Made by a program: the position numbers and the translations under genes
Assembly (NCBI RefSeq): GCF_000687475.1
Contig: NC_057317.1
Span: 3,410,001-3,474,000 of the forward strand
Direction: 5' to 3'
Source: Ustilaginoidea virens
Lineage: Eukaryota; Ascomycota; Sordariomycetes; Hypocreales; Clavicipitaceae
DNA length: 64,000 nucleotides
Notes under the pieces: generated by a model
Told to the model about the DNA's origin: nothing
Database searches by the model: none
What the model saw: the letters and a program-made list of their open reading frames with translations, nothing else
Shown here: one piece after another, positions 22,271 through 33,310 of the stretch
Layout of the letters: each line of letters starts with the position of its first letter
Numbering within the stretch: position 1 is the stretch's first letter

Positions 22271-23837
22271 TCAGGACTTGTACGTTCCATTGGGGTCGGC
22301 CAGGTGGCGCTTGAAGACTTCGGGATCCCGTACAGGGTCGAAGTAGGGATGAACTTGGGCCTCCTTAGCGGTGAGTCGTTCCTGTTCGCAGCGTGTTAGC
22401 CGGTGGACGTTATCGCCTAGTGCGCTCAAGTGTTGCAGAAGGGGCGGGGACAAAGGGGAGCGTAGCGGCGGACACCTACTTGGTGGTCATATCGCAACAG
22501 CTTATCGAGGAAGTCGATAGCTTCGTTAGAGACAAAACGCTGATTCTCGGACGTCACGAAACTATGCCAAGGCTTCTTTTGAAAACGGCCGAGGATATCG
22601 TCGTACTGTGCATCGAGCTCGATTTCATACTTGTCCAGATAGTCGAACAGCTCGTCCGTGCCCAGGACTTTGGCAATCTTGACCAGTTGATCGGCGTTGC
22701 TGTTGCCGTGGAAGAAGGGTTCTTTTCTGAAGATCATGGACGCAAACATGGCTCCCAAGCTCCACATGTCCAGGCTGTAGTCGTACTCTTGAAAATCAAC
22801 AAGCAGCTCTGGCCCTTTGAAATAGCGAGAGGCCACTCGCACGTTGTACTCGGTTCCGGGGTGATAAAACTCGGCCAGGCCCCAATCGATGAGACGCAGC
22901 TGGTGCACAAGAGGGTCAGCCTACATCAACACGCCACCCACCCCCCCCTCTTGCCTGATCTGGTGCCGAGCTACCGCTCCCCCCCCGGCGCCACAACACG
23001 ACAGAGAACCCTGCGGCAATCCTACCTTTCTGTTTTCGTGATCAATCATGACGTTGTGCGGCTTCACATCTCTGTGCATGATTCCCTTGCTGTGGCAAAA
23101 GTCCAAGGCCTTGAGCAACTCGTGAATGTAGAATCGTACGTCGAGGTCGTTGAACTTGGGATACAGACTGCGAAAGTCGATGTTGTTGACATATTCAAAG
23201 ATTAGGGATGGCGTCTTGCTCTGCAGCACATGGGACAGGCAGGTGAGAAAAGCAGCCCTGGTCAGCAAGGGGCAATCCCGTCGTGAGGAGCCGGAGCCGG
23301 AGCCAGAGCCAGAGCCATGGCCATGCATGCCCCATGTCCTAGAGGGATAATCCGGGCGTACGCACCTGTGAGTCCCGAACGACGTCGAGAAGCGCGATAA
23401 CATTTGGCCCGCCGGCCAGGTTCTGGAGGATCTTGATCTCGCGCTTGATCTTCTTCTTCTTGACAGGCTTGAGCACCTTGACAACGCACTTCTGATAGTT
23501 GACAACGTTGATGCCTTCAAAGACTTCGGAATATTTACCCCGACCTGGAATGGGCAGATTGGCGCCGCGCGAGCAGCCCGTTGGGTCAGCAGAGGAGCGC
23601 ACCTGGGTGCGGCGAGCCGTGGATTGATGGGTTGACAAGCATACCAATCTTCCTGACGACTTCGTAGTTTTCCAAGACGCCCCAGCCTGTACATGCCCTC
23701 GGGCGTCAGCACTCGACACCAATCCCTCGCGCCAACCGCAGTGCGGTCGGCATTCATCACGTACTGATGTTGACTGAATCATAATCCCAATAGCTGCGGG
23801 GCATGTTCTGGTTGACATCTGCGTAGACGCGAGCCAT
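22271..23837 (-). CDS. CKA1: Casein kinase 2 catalytic subunit alpha
   Basis: Predicted 339-aa Ser/Thr kinase in six exons: 23837-23765, 23686-23645, 23544-23366, 23220-23026, 22899-22480 and 22381-22271. All introns have GT-AG ends and compatible phases. The start is [19 protein letters not shown]. Seen in order: glycine loop GRGKYSEVF (residues 39-47, counting the split codon), catalytic Lys61 in VVKVLKPV, the CK2 hallmark basic cluster KKKKIKRE, catalytic loop HRDVKPHN with Asp149, DWG (168-170) instead of DFG, and the C-terminal [14 protein letters not shown]. The basic cluster and DWG identify CK2 alpha. The C-terminus is short, as in fungal CK2 alpha. The enzyme normally pairs with a beta subunit, which is not in this window. 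Confidence 0.96.
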
Positions 23838-24990
23838 GATGCCCTCCCTGGCGCAGAGTGTGCCGCGACGACTGGACCGGCGGCACTAGAGATACTTGAG
23901 ATGATTGATCGGCCTCGCCTCGTCGTGGGAGGAGGGGGACGGGGCACAAGCACGCGGCCTGGTCTTGTTGACAAGACGTGGTGGTGCTGGCAGTTTGGCG
24001 TGCCGTGTGGTTGTGGTGGTCCTGGCAACTATGGAGTCTGGAACTCTGCACTCTGGAGCCACCTGAGCGTGGACGGGTGGTGGGTGGTGGTGGGTGAGTG
24101 GGTGAGTGGGTGAAGTGGTGAAGTTCTGGTGGTGACTGGCAAAATCCGAAGCGGCATGAGCCCCACCCAACGCCCCAGCGAGGGCCTGTGATTGGCCTTT
24201 TGCCTTTGACGAAGCGAACCACCCGACGGTCCAGCGGCCATGCCAGCCTGCAAGGACCGCTTGAGGTTTAGGTGCTTTTACCCATCATCAACAGGCTTCA
24301 CTTCTCATGCCACAGCACCTCAATGGGTGCGAGCCTACATGTGCATTCCCTTGCCTTCTGCATCTCTGTCCAGCAACCTTTAAACATGCTGTAAATTCGA
24401 ATCAAGAGAGTTTTTGGTCTTGTATCCGTGCATCAACATCACATCACACCTTTCTGAAGTATGACCCCCCCCCCCCCCCCCCATTAGCATCAGGAAAATC
24501 AGGTCGGGATATCATGCCCTCCTTTCTCAGGCCAAGGCACTGCGGGTAGGTAGGTCGTCAGTACCCGCCCTGTCTCTCATCAGCATGGTCTCAGTGCTCA
24601 GTGCTTTTCCAGTCCCCGTCAGATTGCGGCGCACAGTATCTATCATTGGAGCCACCAATCGGTCATGGCAGCCTTGCGAGCCTGAAGCTGTGTGTAAAAT
24701 TAGCAAAGAGATACATGCCCTTGAATCAAGCACGGGCATGTATGGAGTGGCGACCTCAGAGAGAAGATTAATTCACTCGTCATTTCTCGATTGCGCATCC
24801 ATCCTCATCTAGACAAGGTCCAGAACGAGTCCTCTGGCTGCAAACCAAGATCTGACTAAGGATGACGATACAAGGATTTTCATCATCGGTCGGGCGAGGT
24901 AAAGGCATCATCTAAACAGGCTTACCTCGCTCTGATGAAACAACCTTGTTCGGGTTGCATGCCACGGTCGTCAAGCTTTATGCCGTCCTT
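23838..24990. other. Gene-free stretch between CKA1 and the DUF3807 gene
   Basis: CKA1 promoter side with GTGGGTG-type runs around 24080-24120 and a run of 19 C at 24464-24482. No gene was recognised. Confidence 0.5.
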
Positions 24991-25508
24991 TCAATCGTAT
25001 TCTAAGAAGTCGAGCCCTGCATCAACAACATCCCAAGTGCGCTTTCTGAGATCGGGCTTGGGCTCTTTCGCAACCCTCTTCGCCCCCTTTCCTTTCTTCT
25101 TCTTCTTCTTCTTTGTGTGGCCCGTAGAGCTATGCGCTGTCTGATCTGGTGTGGATGGGTGGGCTTCTTCTCCAGATGCGATTCGGTCAGTACCCCTTGA
25201 TTTGATTGTGCTGGCTCGTTCTTGGTTTTTCGCGAGCTCTCGTAGCTCCGAGTGCCGAAACATCTCAACCTGCTCGTCAGTGAGGGTGCGTTTCACCCCA
25301 TCGTCGTAATATCCCAAGTCATCGTCATCCTCCTCTTCAGCCCAGTAATCGTCCTCATGGGTTCCGCAGTAGTAGCCATACGTCTCCTCTGATGGCAGAT
25401 CAGTGAAATCATTGGCGAAGCTGGCTACAGCTTGGGCAGAGAAATGTCGTTGATGGAAGCTGATGAAATCATCCTAGCCATAGAGAGCTTGGGGGGTCAG
25501 CTGAGCCC

Positions 25509-25540
<32 letters not shown>

Positions 25541-25637
25541 AGAAGTAGCGTACTTGCGATATTTGCAGGCTTTCTGCGAGTTGCTGCCATGGTTGGTTGC
25601 GAATTCCTGTCGTCTTTGCACTTGCTAGCGTGTCCAT
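24991..25637 (-). CDS. DUF3807-type conserved fungal protein
   Basis: Predicted 188-aa protein in two exons, 25637-25554 and 25473-24991. A nearer ATG inside exon 1 gives the wrong phase; only the start at 25637 (MDTLASAKTTGIRNQPWQQL) joins in frame to DDFISFHQRHFSAQAVASF. The protein has an acidic middle (HEDDYWAEEEDDDDLGYYDDG), a short helical block (LTDEQVEMFRHSELRELAK), a run of seven Lys (KKKKKKKGKGAKRVAKEPK) and a conserved-looking end, WDVVDAGLDFLEYD. I relate it to the fungal DUF3807 family by the F-H-x-x-H-F opening and overall layout; its function is unknown. The Lys run suggests nuclear or nucleic-acid contact, which is only inference. Its intron contains 29 consecutive A (+ strand, 25509-25537). 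Confidence 0.7.
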
Positions 25638-26098
25638 CACGCCCTTGATTATGGATGATCGGCAGCCTCTGTTTTCCGGGGATGTTGCTCTTGTTGAACG
25701 TTGCAGCGACCCGAGGTGGGTCTTTCCGAAAGCTTCGCAGAATATACTCCGTACAGTGCCAAAAAAAAAAAGTAAAAGTAAAAAAGAAAAAAGGCCACGA
25801 GTTAATGCACGCCTTTACCCGGGAAAAGGCGTCTCGTGCCGATTCGGAAGCGCGCTATGAGTGATAATGAGTTATCAGGTTTCCGCCCTCCAAAAAAAAC
25901 ATGACAAAGTCGTGAAAACCAGAGGCCAAGCAACTGTGGCGCGCGTCGAGAGCAACCAGACCTCAGGTTGGTCCCCCAGGTGGAGCTTTATCACGGTTCC
26001 TCCTAGCTGTAGCCTGTCAATACTGCGTATGTGCGGTATTACGGCGTAGTCGCAGTGTAGCACGAACGAGGCTATCAGCCAAAGTTCAAACGAGGCTC
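25638..26098. other. Intergenic between two minus-strand genes
   Basis: Holds one TACTCCGTA (25745) and an A-rich tract at about 25760-25795. Nothing else was recognised. Confidence 0.5.
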
Positions 26099-26739
26099 TC
26101 AACTCGACTTGAGGAGCGCCAGAGCACTCTCAAACGCACGAACCACCTCCTCGTCTTCACACCAAAAGTCAGGACATGAGACACGGCATAGAGATTGCGG
26201 TGCGGGAGTGCTCACAGTGCTTTTGCTTCTGCGCCATTTTCTCTTCCGACAAAATCACAAATCTCTGTCGAGTGCGCAATCGCTTGGCGGCCCGGTCGTC
26301 GTCATGGGCTGAGGCGCTGGCGGCCCAAACTTGAAAGTACTTGCATGTCTGTAAATACGGTCTGTCTGCCACGGGAGAGCATTGCGCAGAGGATAGAGCA
26401 TGGTAATATGTATACCTTTGACAAACTCTCGGCCTCCTTAAGGATCTCCCTCTCCGCTTCATCTGCTTCTCGCAATGCCCTCTCGTACCTTGTTTCAAAG
26501 TCGTCCCAATCAAAGGGGGGAACATCTGCCGGCAGAGGACTGGGGGATGAAGACACGTTTGCATGATGGTTCTCAACGGCGTCTGACGGTGTTTCCTGGC
26601 CTTCAGCTTGCTTTTCCAGGTCTGATGCAGTTATTGTATCATCCGCAGCTGGCTTCTCCTCCTCTTTTTCTGAAGAATGAGACGACGCCAGGGATTCCTG
26701 GGCAGGGTGTGGTGGTGACGATGAAGGCATTTTTTTCAT
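26099..26739 (-). CDS. Conserved small acidic/helical protein, function unknown
   Basis: Predicted 167-aa protein in three exons: 26739-26416, 26339-26216 and 26154-26099. Introns are 76 and 61 bp, GT-AG, phases 0 and 1. An ATG at 26730 is an equally good start (MPSSSPPHP). The first half is Ser/Glu/Pro-rich and probably disordered. The second half is strongly helical: FDWDDFETRYERALREADEA, then YFQVWAASASAHDDDRAAKR, LRTRQRFVILSEEKMAQKQK and HYEEVVRAFESALALLKSS, each block being restored across a splice site. That the helical half assembles only with these introns supports the model. I do not recognise a named family. It may be a subunit of a larger complex through its helices, but nothing in the sequence says which. 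Confidence 0.7.
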
Positions 26740-27571
26740 TCAATTTACTTGGCCACACGGGCTTGACGACGACGTGCAAAGGCTTCCCAGCCTGTCAAAC
26801 GAAGCTGTTGTTTTGTTGGGGGGGGAGGGGGAGGAACTCGCTGTCGGGCCAAGTCTGGCCATCCAACAACAAAAAAGCAAAAGTCTGTTCACATGAGAAC
26901 GTCGCTTTCGCGTCCAATGTGCAGCCTCGCTGGATCGAGTGAGACTTGCGTCGAATCCTTGGTGATGGTGGCTTCAATGCTTCCATCCGGGCGTGTGACA
27001 GCTGGTAAGTTATCATTGTTCAAATCTAGAGGTGGAAAGTGGGCACGAACCTATCTACTCCGTACCTACCTGCAGGTATGTACCTAACCCAAGGTGGGAT
27101 GATCACATTGCTCGCGTTCCCAGCAAAATGATTGGCCCAGCAGCGACAATGCGCGGTGAAAGGCTACATGCATCTACATACTATGCATGCACCTACCTCA
27201 GGTACCTAAGGTAACCTACCTTAGGTACCTTAGGTAAGTTGACCAGATCTGCTGGTATGTATCAGACAGGCCTTCTCTCTCATGACTTGCCCCCCAGGCA
27301 ACTCACTAAAATTAGTAAACCCAGGGCAGTTGCCGACATATACATGCAGTCCGGTACTTAACATTGAAACCTCCCATGTCATCGCGCAACCAAAACTCCC
27401 ACACCAAAGCCCCTGCGTTTGCGATAAGAACCCTTGCACTCGCGCTTGAAACTCTACTCTAATGAATACCCCCAATCTGTGGACTGTCAGTCTCCTCCTG
27501 CCCGTGAGGTCTTCAACGCGGTCGGGGCGGCAACTAAGCCGAAGCCGAAGCCGGGGCCGGGGCCTGCTGCC
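26740..27571. other. Divergent upstream region with TACCTAGGTA-like repeats
   Basis: Contains TACTCCGTA at 27056 and, from 27060 to 27240, many overlapping TACCTACC, AGGTACCTA and CCTAAGGTA pieces, several palindromic. An open frame upstream of ATG14 starts at 27434 but lacks conserved residues. Confidence 0.55.
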
Positions 27572-29107
27572 ATGATGGATTGCGACATCTGCCATCGCGG
27601 TCATGACGCCCAAAAACTGCCGTTCCTCTGCGCGGTGGACGCCCGCAACAGCCTGTACGAAGGTCGCATGAAGATACTATACGCTGTCCTTGAGAATGAA
27701 CATCTTAGCAAGCAGGTGAATGATACATCTGCCACCAACACGAAGAACTCCACCAACCTCAGCACAGTGGAGCTGTCATTGGCGCAGCAGCGCATGTCAG
27801 AAGACCGAACCGATCAGATCCTAGCTGCAGCCGAGAGGCTGAGAGAAGAGATCAAGGCGGCTAGAGAGGAGATTCGCGGTCGAAAGGCAGCTCTGGCCCG
27901 AAGGAAGGCCGACCTGGCCGCGGTCTCGGACGGCTTGGTTCAGCGCAGGTTCAAGCAGCAACAAGAACTGGATAAGTCTGCTCAAGTGCTCAGGTTCCGA
28001 TGGGCCCAGGCGGCAGAGGCCACCGCCAACACCAGAGCTTTTCTCTGCACCGAGGCGATACGGCTATATGGTCTCAGGCGGGCCAAGAAGACTAGTTCCG
28101 GTCGCTATGAATATCAGCTTGGCAAGGCCCCCATCATCGATCCGACCGCCATGGATTGTATGCGCATCCATCCATCCTCCTTCTGTCTCCCGCTGTTCTG
28201 CCTGCTTCATGACTACTTCTCCAACGCATAAGTCTTGTCACTGACTGACCAAGTTGCAGCTTCAACGCCAGAGGCCATCTCGACGTCTCTCGCCCACGTA
28301 GCCCACATTCTAATTCTCATCTGTCACTATCTCTCCATACGGCTACCGGCCGAAATAACGCTTCCTCATCGAGACTACCCCCGGCCAACTATTTTCAATC
28401 TCAACGGCTCATACCAACACTCTCGCGCGTCCTTTCCTGGCTTTTCAGGCTCCTCGTCATCTCCGTCGTATCAACGGGAAACAGAGTCTCAGCGCATCCC
28501 CCGACCTCGACCTCTGTTCGTCGACAAGCCTCTCAACCAGCTCGCAAAGGAGGACCCCTCGGCATATTCATTCTTCCTCGAAGGCGTTACCCTTTTGGCA
28601 TACAATATCGCGTGGCTCTGCTGCAGTCAAGGTGTATCCATCGGAGACACTAGCAACTTTGAGGACATTTGCAGCATGGGCCGGAACCTCTACGCCTTCC
28701 TGTTGAGCGCCAGCGCCCGTGACTTTCGTACTGTAAATACCAATGCGACAGGCTGGGCTCCTAATGGTGGGGAGGTGGCGGAAGAAGGTCGCGGAAACTG
28801 GCTCGGTCGTTATACTCATGGCGGCACGTTCTACTTCCTCGGTAGCGCCGAAGGCACAGAATTGATTCGAACGTTCAAGCTTCCGAGTCCGATAAAATCG
28901 GCAGACAAGCTAAAGAAGAAGCTGATTGGCGATGCGCCAACTCCGGACTGGGAGGTTCTGGATGACGACGCCTGGAAAGTTGAGGACCTGCATCCCACGA
29001 GCAATGCAACCACCGTTGGTGCCCAAGGAGGTGCTGCCAAAGGCTCTACCACGAAGACGCCATCTCGTAGCGGCTCAAATGGTTGGACAAAGGTCAAGCA
29101 TAGATGA
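27572..29107 (+). CDS. ATG14: Autophagy-related protein 14 (PI3K complex I)
   Basis: Predicted 477-aa protein in exons 27572-28157 and 28260-29107, joined across a 102-bp phase-1 intron. The start MMDCDICHRGHDAQKLPFLC places two CxxC-like Cys pairs at the extreme N-terminus, as in Atg14/Barkor and the related Vps38/UVRAG group. Next comes a long coiled coil (about residues 75-165), rich in EERL, EIKAAREEI and RRKADLAAV heptads. After the intron, the conserved block HVAHILILICHYLSIRLPAEI and ITLPHRDYPRPTIF follows. The rest carries the family segments SAYSFFLEGVTLLAYNIAWL and SMGRNLYAFLL. It targets Vps34/Vps15/Atg6 to the autophagosome site. Vps38/UVRAG is the alternative, but the N-terminal Cys cluster and the absence of a C2-like region favour Atg14. 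Atg6 is encoded 11 kb upstream. Confidence 0.82.
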
Positions 29108-29239
29108 TTTGTTTTACTTGGGCAAGAATATAGGCGCATCAGTTCAACCTCTGATAGTCAGATGTCTTCTTGTGTGATTGGCAAGCTCCATCATGTCTGT
29201 GAGTATTTGATTTAATCATCTGTAGCATTTCGAGCTTGT

Positions 29240-32200
29240 TCATTCGTTTTCATCGCCGCTGTTTTGACCCTCCATCATGGCCCGGATGGTTGATAGGGGA
29301 ACAATCTTGACGCCCCGAGGTTGGACCTTGTCTTGCCATCTCTCTGCTTCTTTGCTTGGTGACAAGTTGCTGACTGGCAACCCGCCAGCCAGCTCGGCCA
29401 GTTTCCGAGAGCTTTTCAAGTCTTCGTCTCGCTCCACGGACCCTTTTTCTCTCGTGCCGTATTTCGTTGACATGACCTGATTGCCCTTGTCGATGAACAC
29501 TCGTGCTTGCCGATATTTGCGCCATCGGAGCTTTTGTCTCTGCAGCTCTTCCTCTTTATCCCGCGGCAGAGAAGGCGATTTTGCCGGTCGTGCTGGTGTC
29601 ACGGGCTGCTCGAGCGAGCCCGGAAACGAGGGATTCCCCCCAGGAAGAATTAGGCCGCCGATGTTGATGGGGCCTATTGCTGCTGCTGCCTTTGCATCAT
29701 CTTCGCGGCCATCAGAACCATGCCCGCTTCTCGTCGTGAGCTGGCCAGTGCCGGTTTCGACGAAGGTAGGTGTCCTGATGGTCTCTTCGCCATAAGACTC
29801 GCGTGTGGATATATCCTGAGAATCAGTCGGCCGGTTTTTAGGAGAGGGGTCAGAAGCTTGAGCACGCGAACCTGACTTGGAATCAGCTTCAACTTCTTTC
29901 CCGCTTACAACCGCGTTAAACGATGTATTAGCTGTTTCATCACTCGGCTGCTCTGCCCCCGCCAGAAGAAGTTCAGGACGACGGTAGCTCTCGGAAGTGA
30001 GCTTCTTACCGGCCGCAATTGTTGCTTCATCATCCTTTGTTTCCACTTCTTGGGACTGTTCAATATCTGTACGAGACGAGATCTGCGAATGAGCAGCTAC
30101 AACTCCGGCAGTTGGCTCTGCACTTGTCAACGCTATTTCAGGTCTTGCTGCTATCACCTCGGTCCCTAGGCTTTCGAACAAGACTTGCGTCGATGGACGG
30201 TCTGGCTTTCCAGGCACTCTCAGTTCACTATCTGCTACTGGCCTTTCTACGCCCTGGGGGCTGGGAATCAGTTCCTCTTGATGTTCTGCTTCTGCGACTT
30301 GCCGCTTTGGGGAATTAATCTCACTTCCCGCGGGGTTTGCGACTGAGCCGTCCTCAAGATGTTGACCACGGCATGCCTCGGGGCCAGCCTGATCATTTGG
30401 TTGCTGGACGCTATGATGTGCATCTGAGATAGCCGTACCCTCTGCAGGGAAGAGCTCCAATATGCCATTGGAATCGTCGAGTGGCGCTGGCTCTGCCTCG
30501 TTCGTGAGCAGCCCTGCCGTTAAAAAATCGTATTCAACCGGCCCCAGAGTATTCCGCTCTACTTGCGTGTAGTTCTGATCATTTCCGAGTTCGAGATATT
30601 CTGAAAGCTGGTTATAGTCATCGATAGAAATGTTGGTAAACGATGAGTAGAATTCGAACTCCTCAAGTCCCGTGCAGGGTTGCATGTCTACATTTTCCCC
30701 ATCTGCGGTATCGCCCATCTTCGAACCCACCGGGTTAGTCTTCTGGCCGTGTTCACTTTGGTCTTCCATTACAATGTCTAGTCCATATTCGGGCTCTGAA
30801 AAGCCAAAATGATCAAGTTCCATGTCGGTATTCACAGCGTCTGTGGGCTCAAAGGACGCCCACTGGCCGAGATCGAGGTCTTCATTATGTAAGAGACCAT
30901 CTGTTGTGGTTTCGATAAGGGGTGCTGACAAGGCTTCTAGAAAGGCCTGAAAGGAGTCGTCAGACAGACCGGAAGGGAATTCGGTATTATCCCATAGCAT
31001 CTCATCCCCGTCAACAAAGCTCAGATAATCCATCTGACCGCATAGTATGTTCAGGTCGGCCATTTCGAGTCCCGCAGGCTGTTGTGTCAGAGACGCTGAG
31101 GCGTCAAAATGTTCGCCAAGAGCATCCTCCCGCGAATAATTCGAAATTTCCGGAGCATCCGCATCCACATTGTCCTTGTATCCTTCTCTGCTGGTCGCCG
31201 TATCAACTTCCATGGTCATTAGTTCACTGATATCAGCTTCGATGCTTCCGTCTTGGTAAAAGAATTCTAGAAGGTTTGTGTCAAAATCCATGCTGCCTTC
31301 TGCGCCGAACCCCATGGGCAGTGATATCTGTGGCGTGGGCTCAGGCAGTGTATCCGCAAACCAGAGTTCGGCCATGTCCACGTCGACACAGCTTTGAAGC
31401 AACTTGAGTTGGCAGTCACCATTCGGTATTGGGGTTGGCGGACTGGCAGGCAGCGGTACGTGTTCAGGCGCAGTTGTCGTCGTATCGTCATCTGACAACC
31501 GAGCCTCTTCGTCTTTACTTGCCTCTGGGACAGCATCCAACGTGGGACTCACTGCTGCCCCTAGGCGGCCATATCTATATTGTAAGCGTGTGGTTTCGTC
31601 ATTGTCGGACGTAATTTCTTTCATGGTGGCTTTTTGAATGATAGAGTCCTTCCCTCTGCGTCTTTCGCTCAAAGAGGTTCGCTTTTTTTCATGGTTTAGA
31701 ATGGCCTTGCTCCTTTGAATAAGTGGATTTTCTTTGGCCCTTGTAAACCGAAAGTCAAATTCCAGTTTTGGCAAGGGAGTCTGTACGGTTCCGAAAGCGT
31801 TCGCCGCATCTGATTGTAGTATTCTGTTCCATGTCGGAGCAATTGGTAGCGACATCATATCTGCGACGCGGCTAGCCGTCGGTTCACAGAAAATGTGTTT
31901 CTCATGGTTATCTAATGATGGTCTCGGAGTTTCAGGTATCTTCTGTACTTGTCTTTCAACATCTATCGTTGGCCGTGTCAATGCGTCTGCTGGGTTCACA
32001 CTTGGCGGTATTCCGCTTCCACCGTCAGTAGAGTCGTAAACAGGCTGTTTCTGCTTGTCTAGACCGGGTCCAGACCCTTCCTTCTCATGTACTGGCTTCT
32101 CATGTGCTGGGATGCGTAGTCGTCTTTCTGGGTTTGGTAATCCCGTAGAAGACAACGACAGCTTCTCGCGGGCGTACATTATTTGAGCCGTTTCTGTCCC

Positions 32201-33310
32201 GGCCGCGTCTTTTGGATCTTGTGTGATGAACTCGGTCTTTATCCTGACGTCGGCGCTCAAAGGCACTCTGGAAACCGCTTCCTGAACTTTCGCGATTGAT
32301 TTGTCTGCAACTTCTTCGCCTTGCATATATGTAGCATCATGTGCTTCCGTCTGGGTGCCAGCTACCACCATGCCATTTTGAAGCTCCTCCAAGTTAGTCT
32401 GCGTGCCTCGGTTTTCGAATATCCTGACGCGCAACGACTTTGGCGGCAGGTCGCTCGCACGCTTGCTGGCAGAATCGTCAAACCGTGGCACGATAATACA
32501 ATGGGAAAGGGAGCGTCTGTCTTGACGTCGTCTTGCCGTGTACTTCAGCCTGCTGTAGTATCTGTCCCAATCACCATGGGCCGACTTCCTATGCGCTGTC
32601 CGGTTTTGCCAGTCGTATTCCGGTGTGTCTACATTGAAATCCCTTGCGGCCAAGTCGGCGTCCATCATCACCTTGCGGTCGTGTAGGTCGCCCGCTGATC
32701 CAGGAAGAGTAGGTTTGAAGCTCTCAATCACGGCTTCGGACAAGGAGATGTCGACGTCAAAGGCATCGCCAAAACACCTAGCTGCTAGACCATGTAGTTT
32801 CTTCAACAGTGTCGGAATCTGCAGCAATGATTGGCACAAGACCGGCGCGGCTAATATGTACCACAGTCGCCACAGGTCTGCAGGTGCCCATATTGTGCCC
32901 AGGGGGTGACGACTGACGGTATACTTGACAGGATCGTGACTTAAAACCACTACCAGCCAGGCGACCAGGACCCAACCCGGCGGTATGGTTCTCTTGAGAA
33001 TAAGCCGGACGTAATGGTAGTACGGCAGGACCCAGAAAATGACGGGCATGTTCTTCCAAAAAACCCAGGCGAGTTGAGAAGCAAGAGTGCCAACTACCCG
33101 CAGCAGAAAATGGCTCCGTTGCAGGCAGTTATCAGGACCAGCTGGATTGCTCTGAGGAACACTGTCGAAAAGTTTCTTTGCCGTGGTTTCGTCCCCAGAC
33201 AGCACGGCAGCTAGGCCGGGGCTTTCTCGGTGCAGATACTCATCCTGGCGCAATCGGTCTAGTTTCAAAAAGTCCTTCAAGGAAATTATCTCATCGTCCC
33301 AGCTCATCAT
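29240..33310 (-). CDS. Large membrane-anchored protein of unknown function
   Basis: A single uninterrupted frame of 1356 aa, convergent with ATG14 (132 bp between stops). The first 200 residues look folded: MSWDDEIISLKDFLKLDRLR, then two or three hydrophobic segments near residues 88-106 (VIFWVLPYYHYVRLIL), 112-124 (WVLVAWLVVVLS) and 148-166 (WYILAAPVLCQSLLQIPTLL), then LHGLAARCFGDAFDVDISL. Residues about 300-1230 are acidic, Thr/Ser/Pro-rich and apparently disordered, with repeated short acidic clusters such as EFEFYSSF and LGQWASFEP. The C-terminus is basic and helical (LQRQKLRWRKYRQARVFIDKGNQVM). I do not recognise a family. The layout of N-terminal anchor, long acidic tail and basic end could suit a tether at the ER or nuclear envelope, which is speculation. 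Lack of introns over 4 kb is unusual beside its neighbours. Confidence 0.75.
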   Translation of the reverse strand: MMSWDDEIISLKDFLKLDRLRQDEYLHRESPGLAAVLSGDETTAKKLFDSVPQSNPAGPDNCLQRSHFLLRVVGTLASQLAWVFWKNMPVIFWVLPYYHYVRLILKRTIPPGWVLVAWLVVVLSHDPVKYTVSRHPLGTIWAPADLWRLWYILAAPVLCQSLLQIPTLLKKLHGLAARCFGDAFDVDISLSEAVIESFKPTLPGSAGDLHDRKVMMDADLAARDFNVDTPEYDWQNRTAHRKSAHGDWDRYYSRLKYTARRRQDRRSLSHCIIVPRFDDSASKRASDLPPKSLRVRIFENRGTQTNLEELQNGMVVAGTQTEAHDATYMQGEEVADKSIAKVQEAVSRVPLSADVRIKTEFITQDPKDAAGTETAQIMYAREKLSLSSTGLPNPERRLRIPAHEKPVHEKEGSGPGLDKQKQPVYDSTDGGSGIPPSVNPADALTRPTIDVERQVQKIPETPRPSLDNHEKHIFCEPTASRVADMMSLPIAPTWNRILQSDAANAFGTVQTPLPKLEFDFRFTRAKENPLIQRSKAILNHEKKRTSLSERRRGKDSIIQKATMKEITSDNDETTRLQYRYGRLGAAVSPTLDAVPEASKDEEARLSDDDTTTTAPEHVPLPASPPTPIPNGDCQLKLLQSCVDVDMAELWFADTLPEPTPQISLPMGFGAEGSMDFDTNLLEFFYQDGSIEADISELMTMEVDTATSREGYKDNVDADAPEISNYSREDALGEHFDASASLTQQPAGLEMADLNILCGQMDYLSFVDGDEMLWDNTEFPSGLSDDSFQAFLEALSAPLIETTTDGLLHNEDLDLGQWASFEPTDAVNTDMELDHFGFSEPEYGLDIVMEDQSEHGQKTNPVGSKMGDTADGENVDMQPCTGLEEFEFYSSFTNISIDDYNQLSEYLELGNDQNYTQVERNTLGPVEYDFLTAGLLTNEAEPAPLDDSNGILELFPAEGTAISDAHHSVQQPNDQAGPEACRGQHLEDGSVANPAGSEINSPKRQVAEAEHQEELIPSPQGVERPVADSELRVPGKPDRPSTQVLFESLGTEVIAARPEIALTSAEPTAGVVAAHSQISSRTDIEQSQEVETKDDEATIAAGKKLTSESYRRPELLLAGAEQPSDETANTSFNAVVSGKEVEADSKSGSRAQASDPSPKNRPTDSQDISTRESYGEETIRTPTFVETGTGQLTTRSGHGSDGREDDAKAAAAIGPINIGGLILPGGNPSFPGSLEQPVTPARPAKSPSLPRDKEEELQRQKLRWRKYRQARVFIDKGNQVMSTKYGTREKGSVERDEDLKSSRKLAELAGGLPVSNLSPSKEAERWQDKVQPRGVKIVPLSTIRAMMEGQNSGDENE

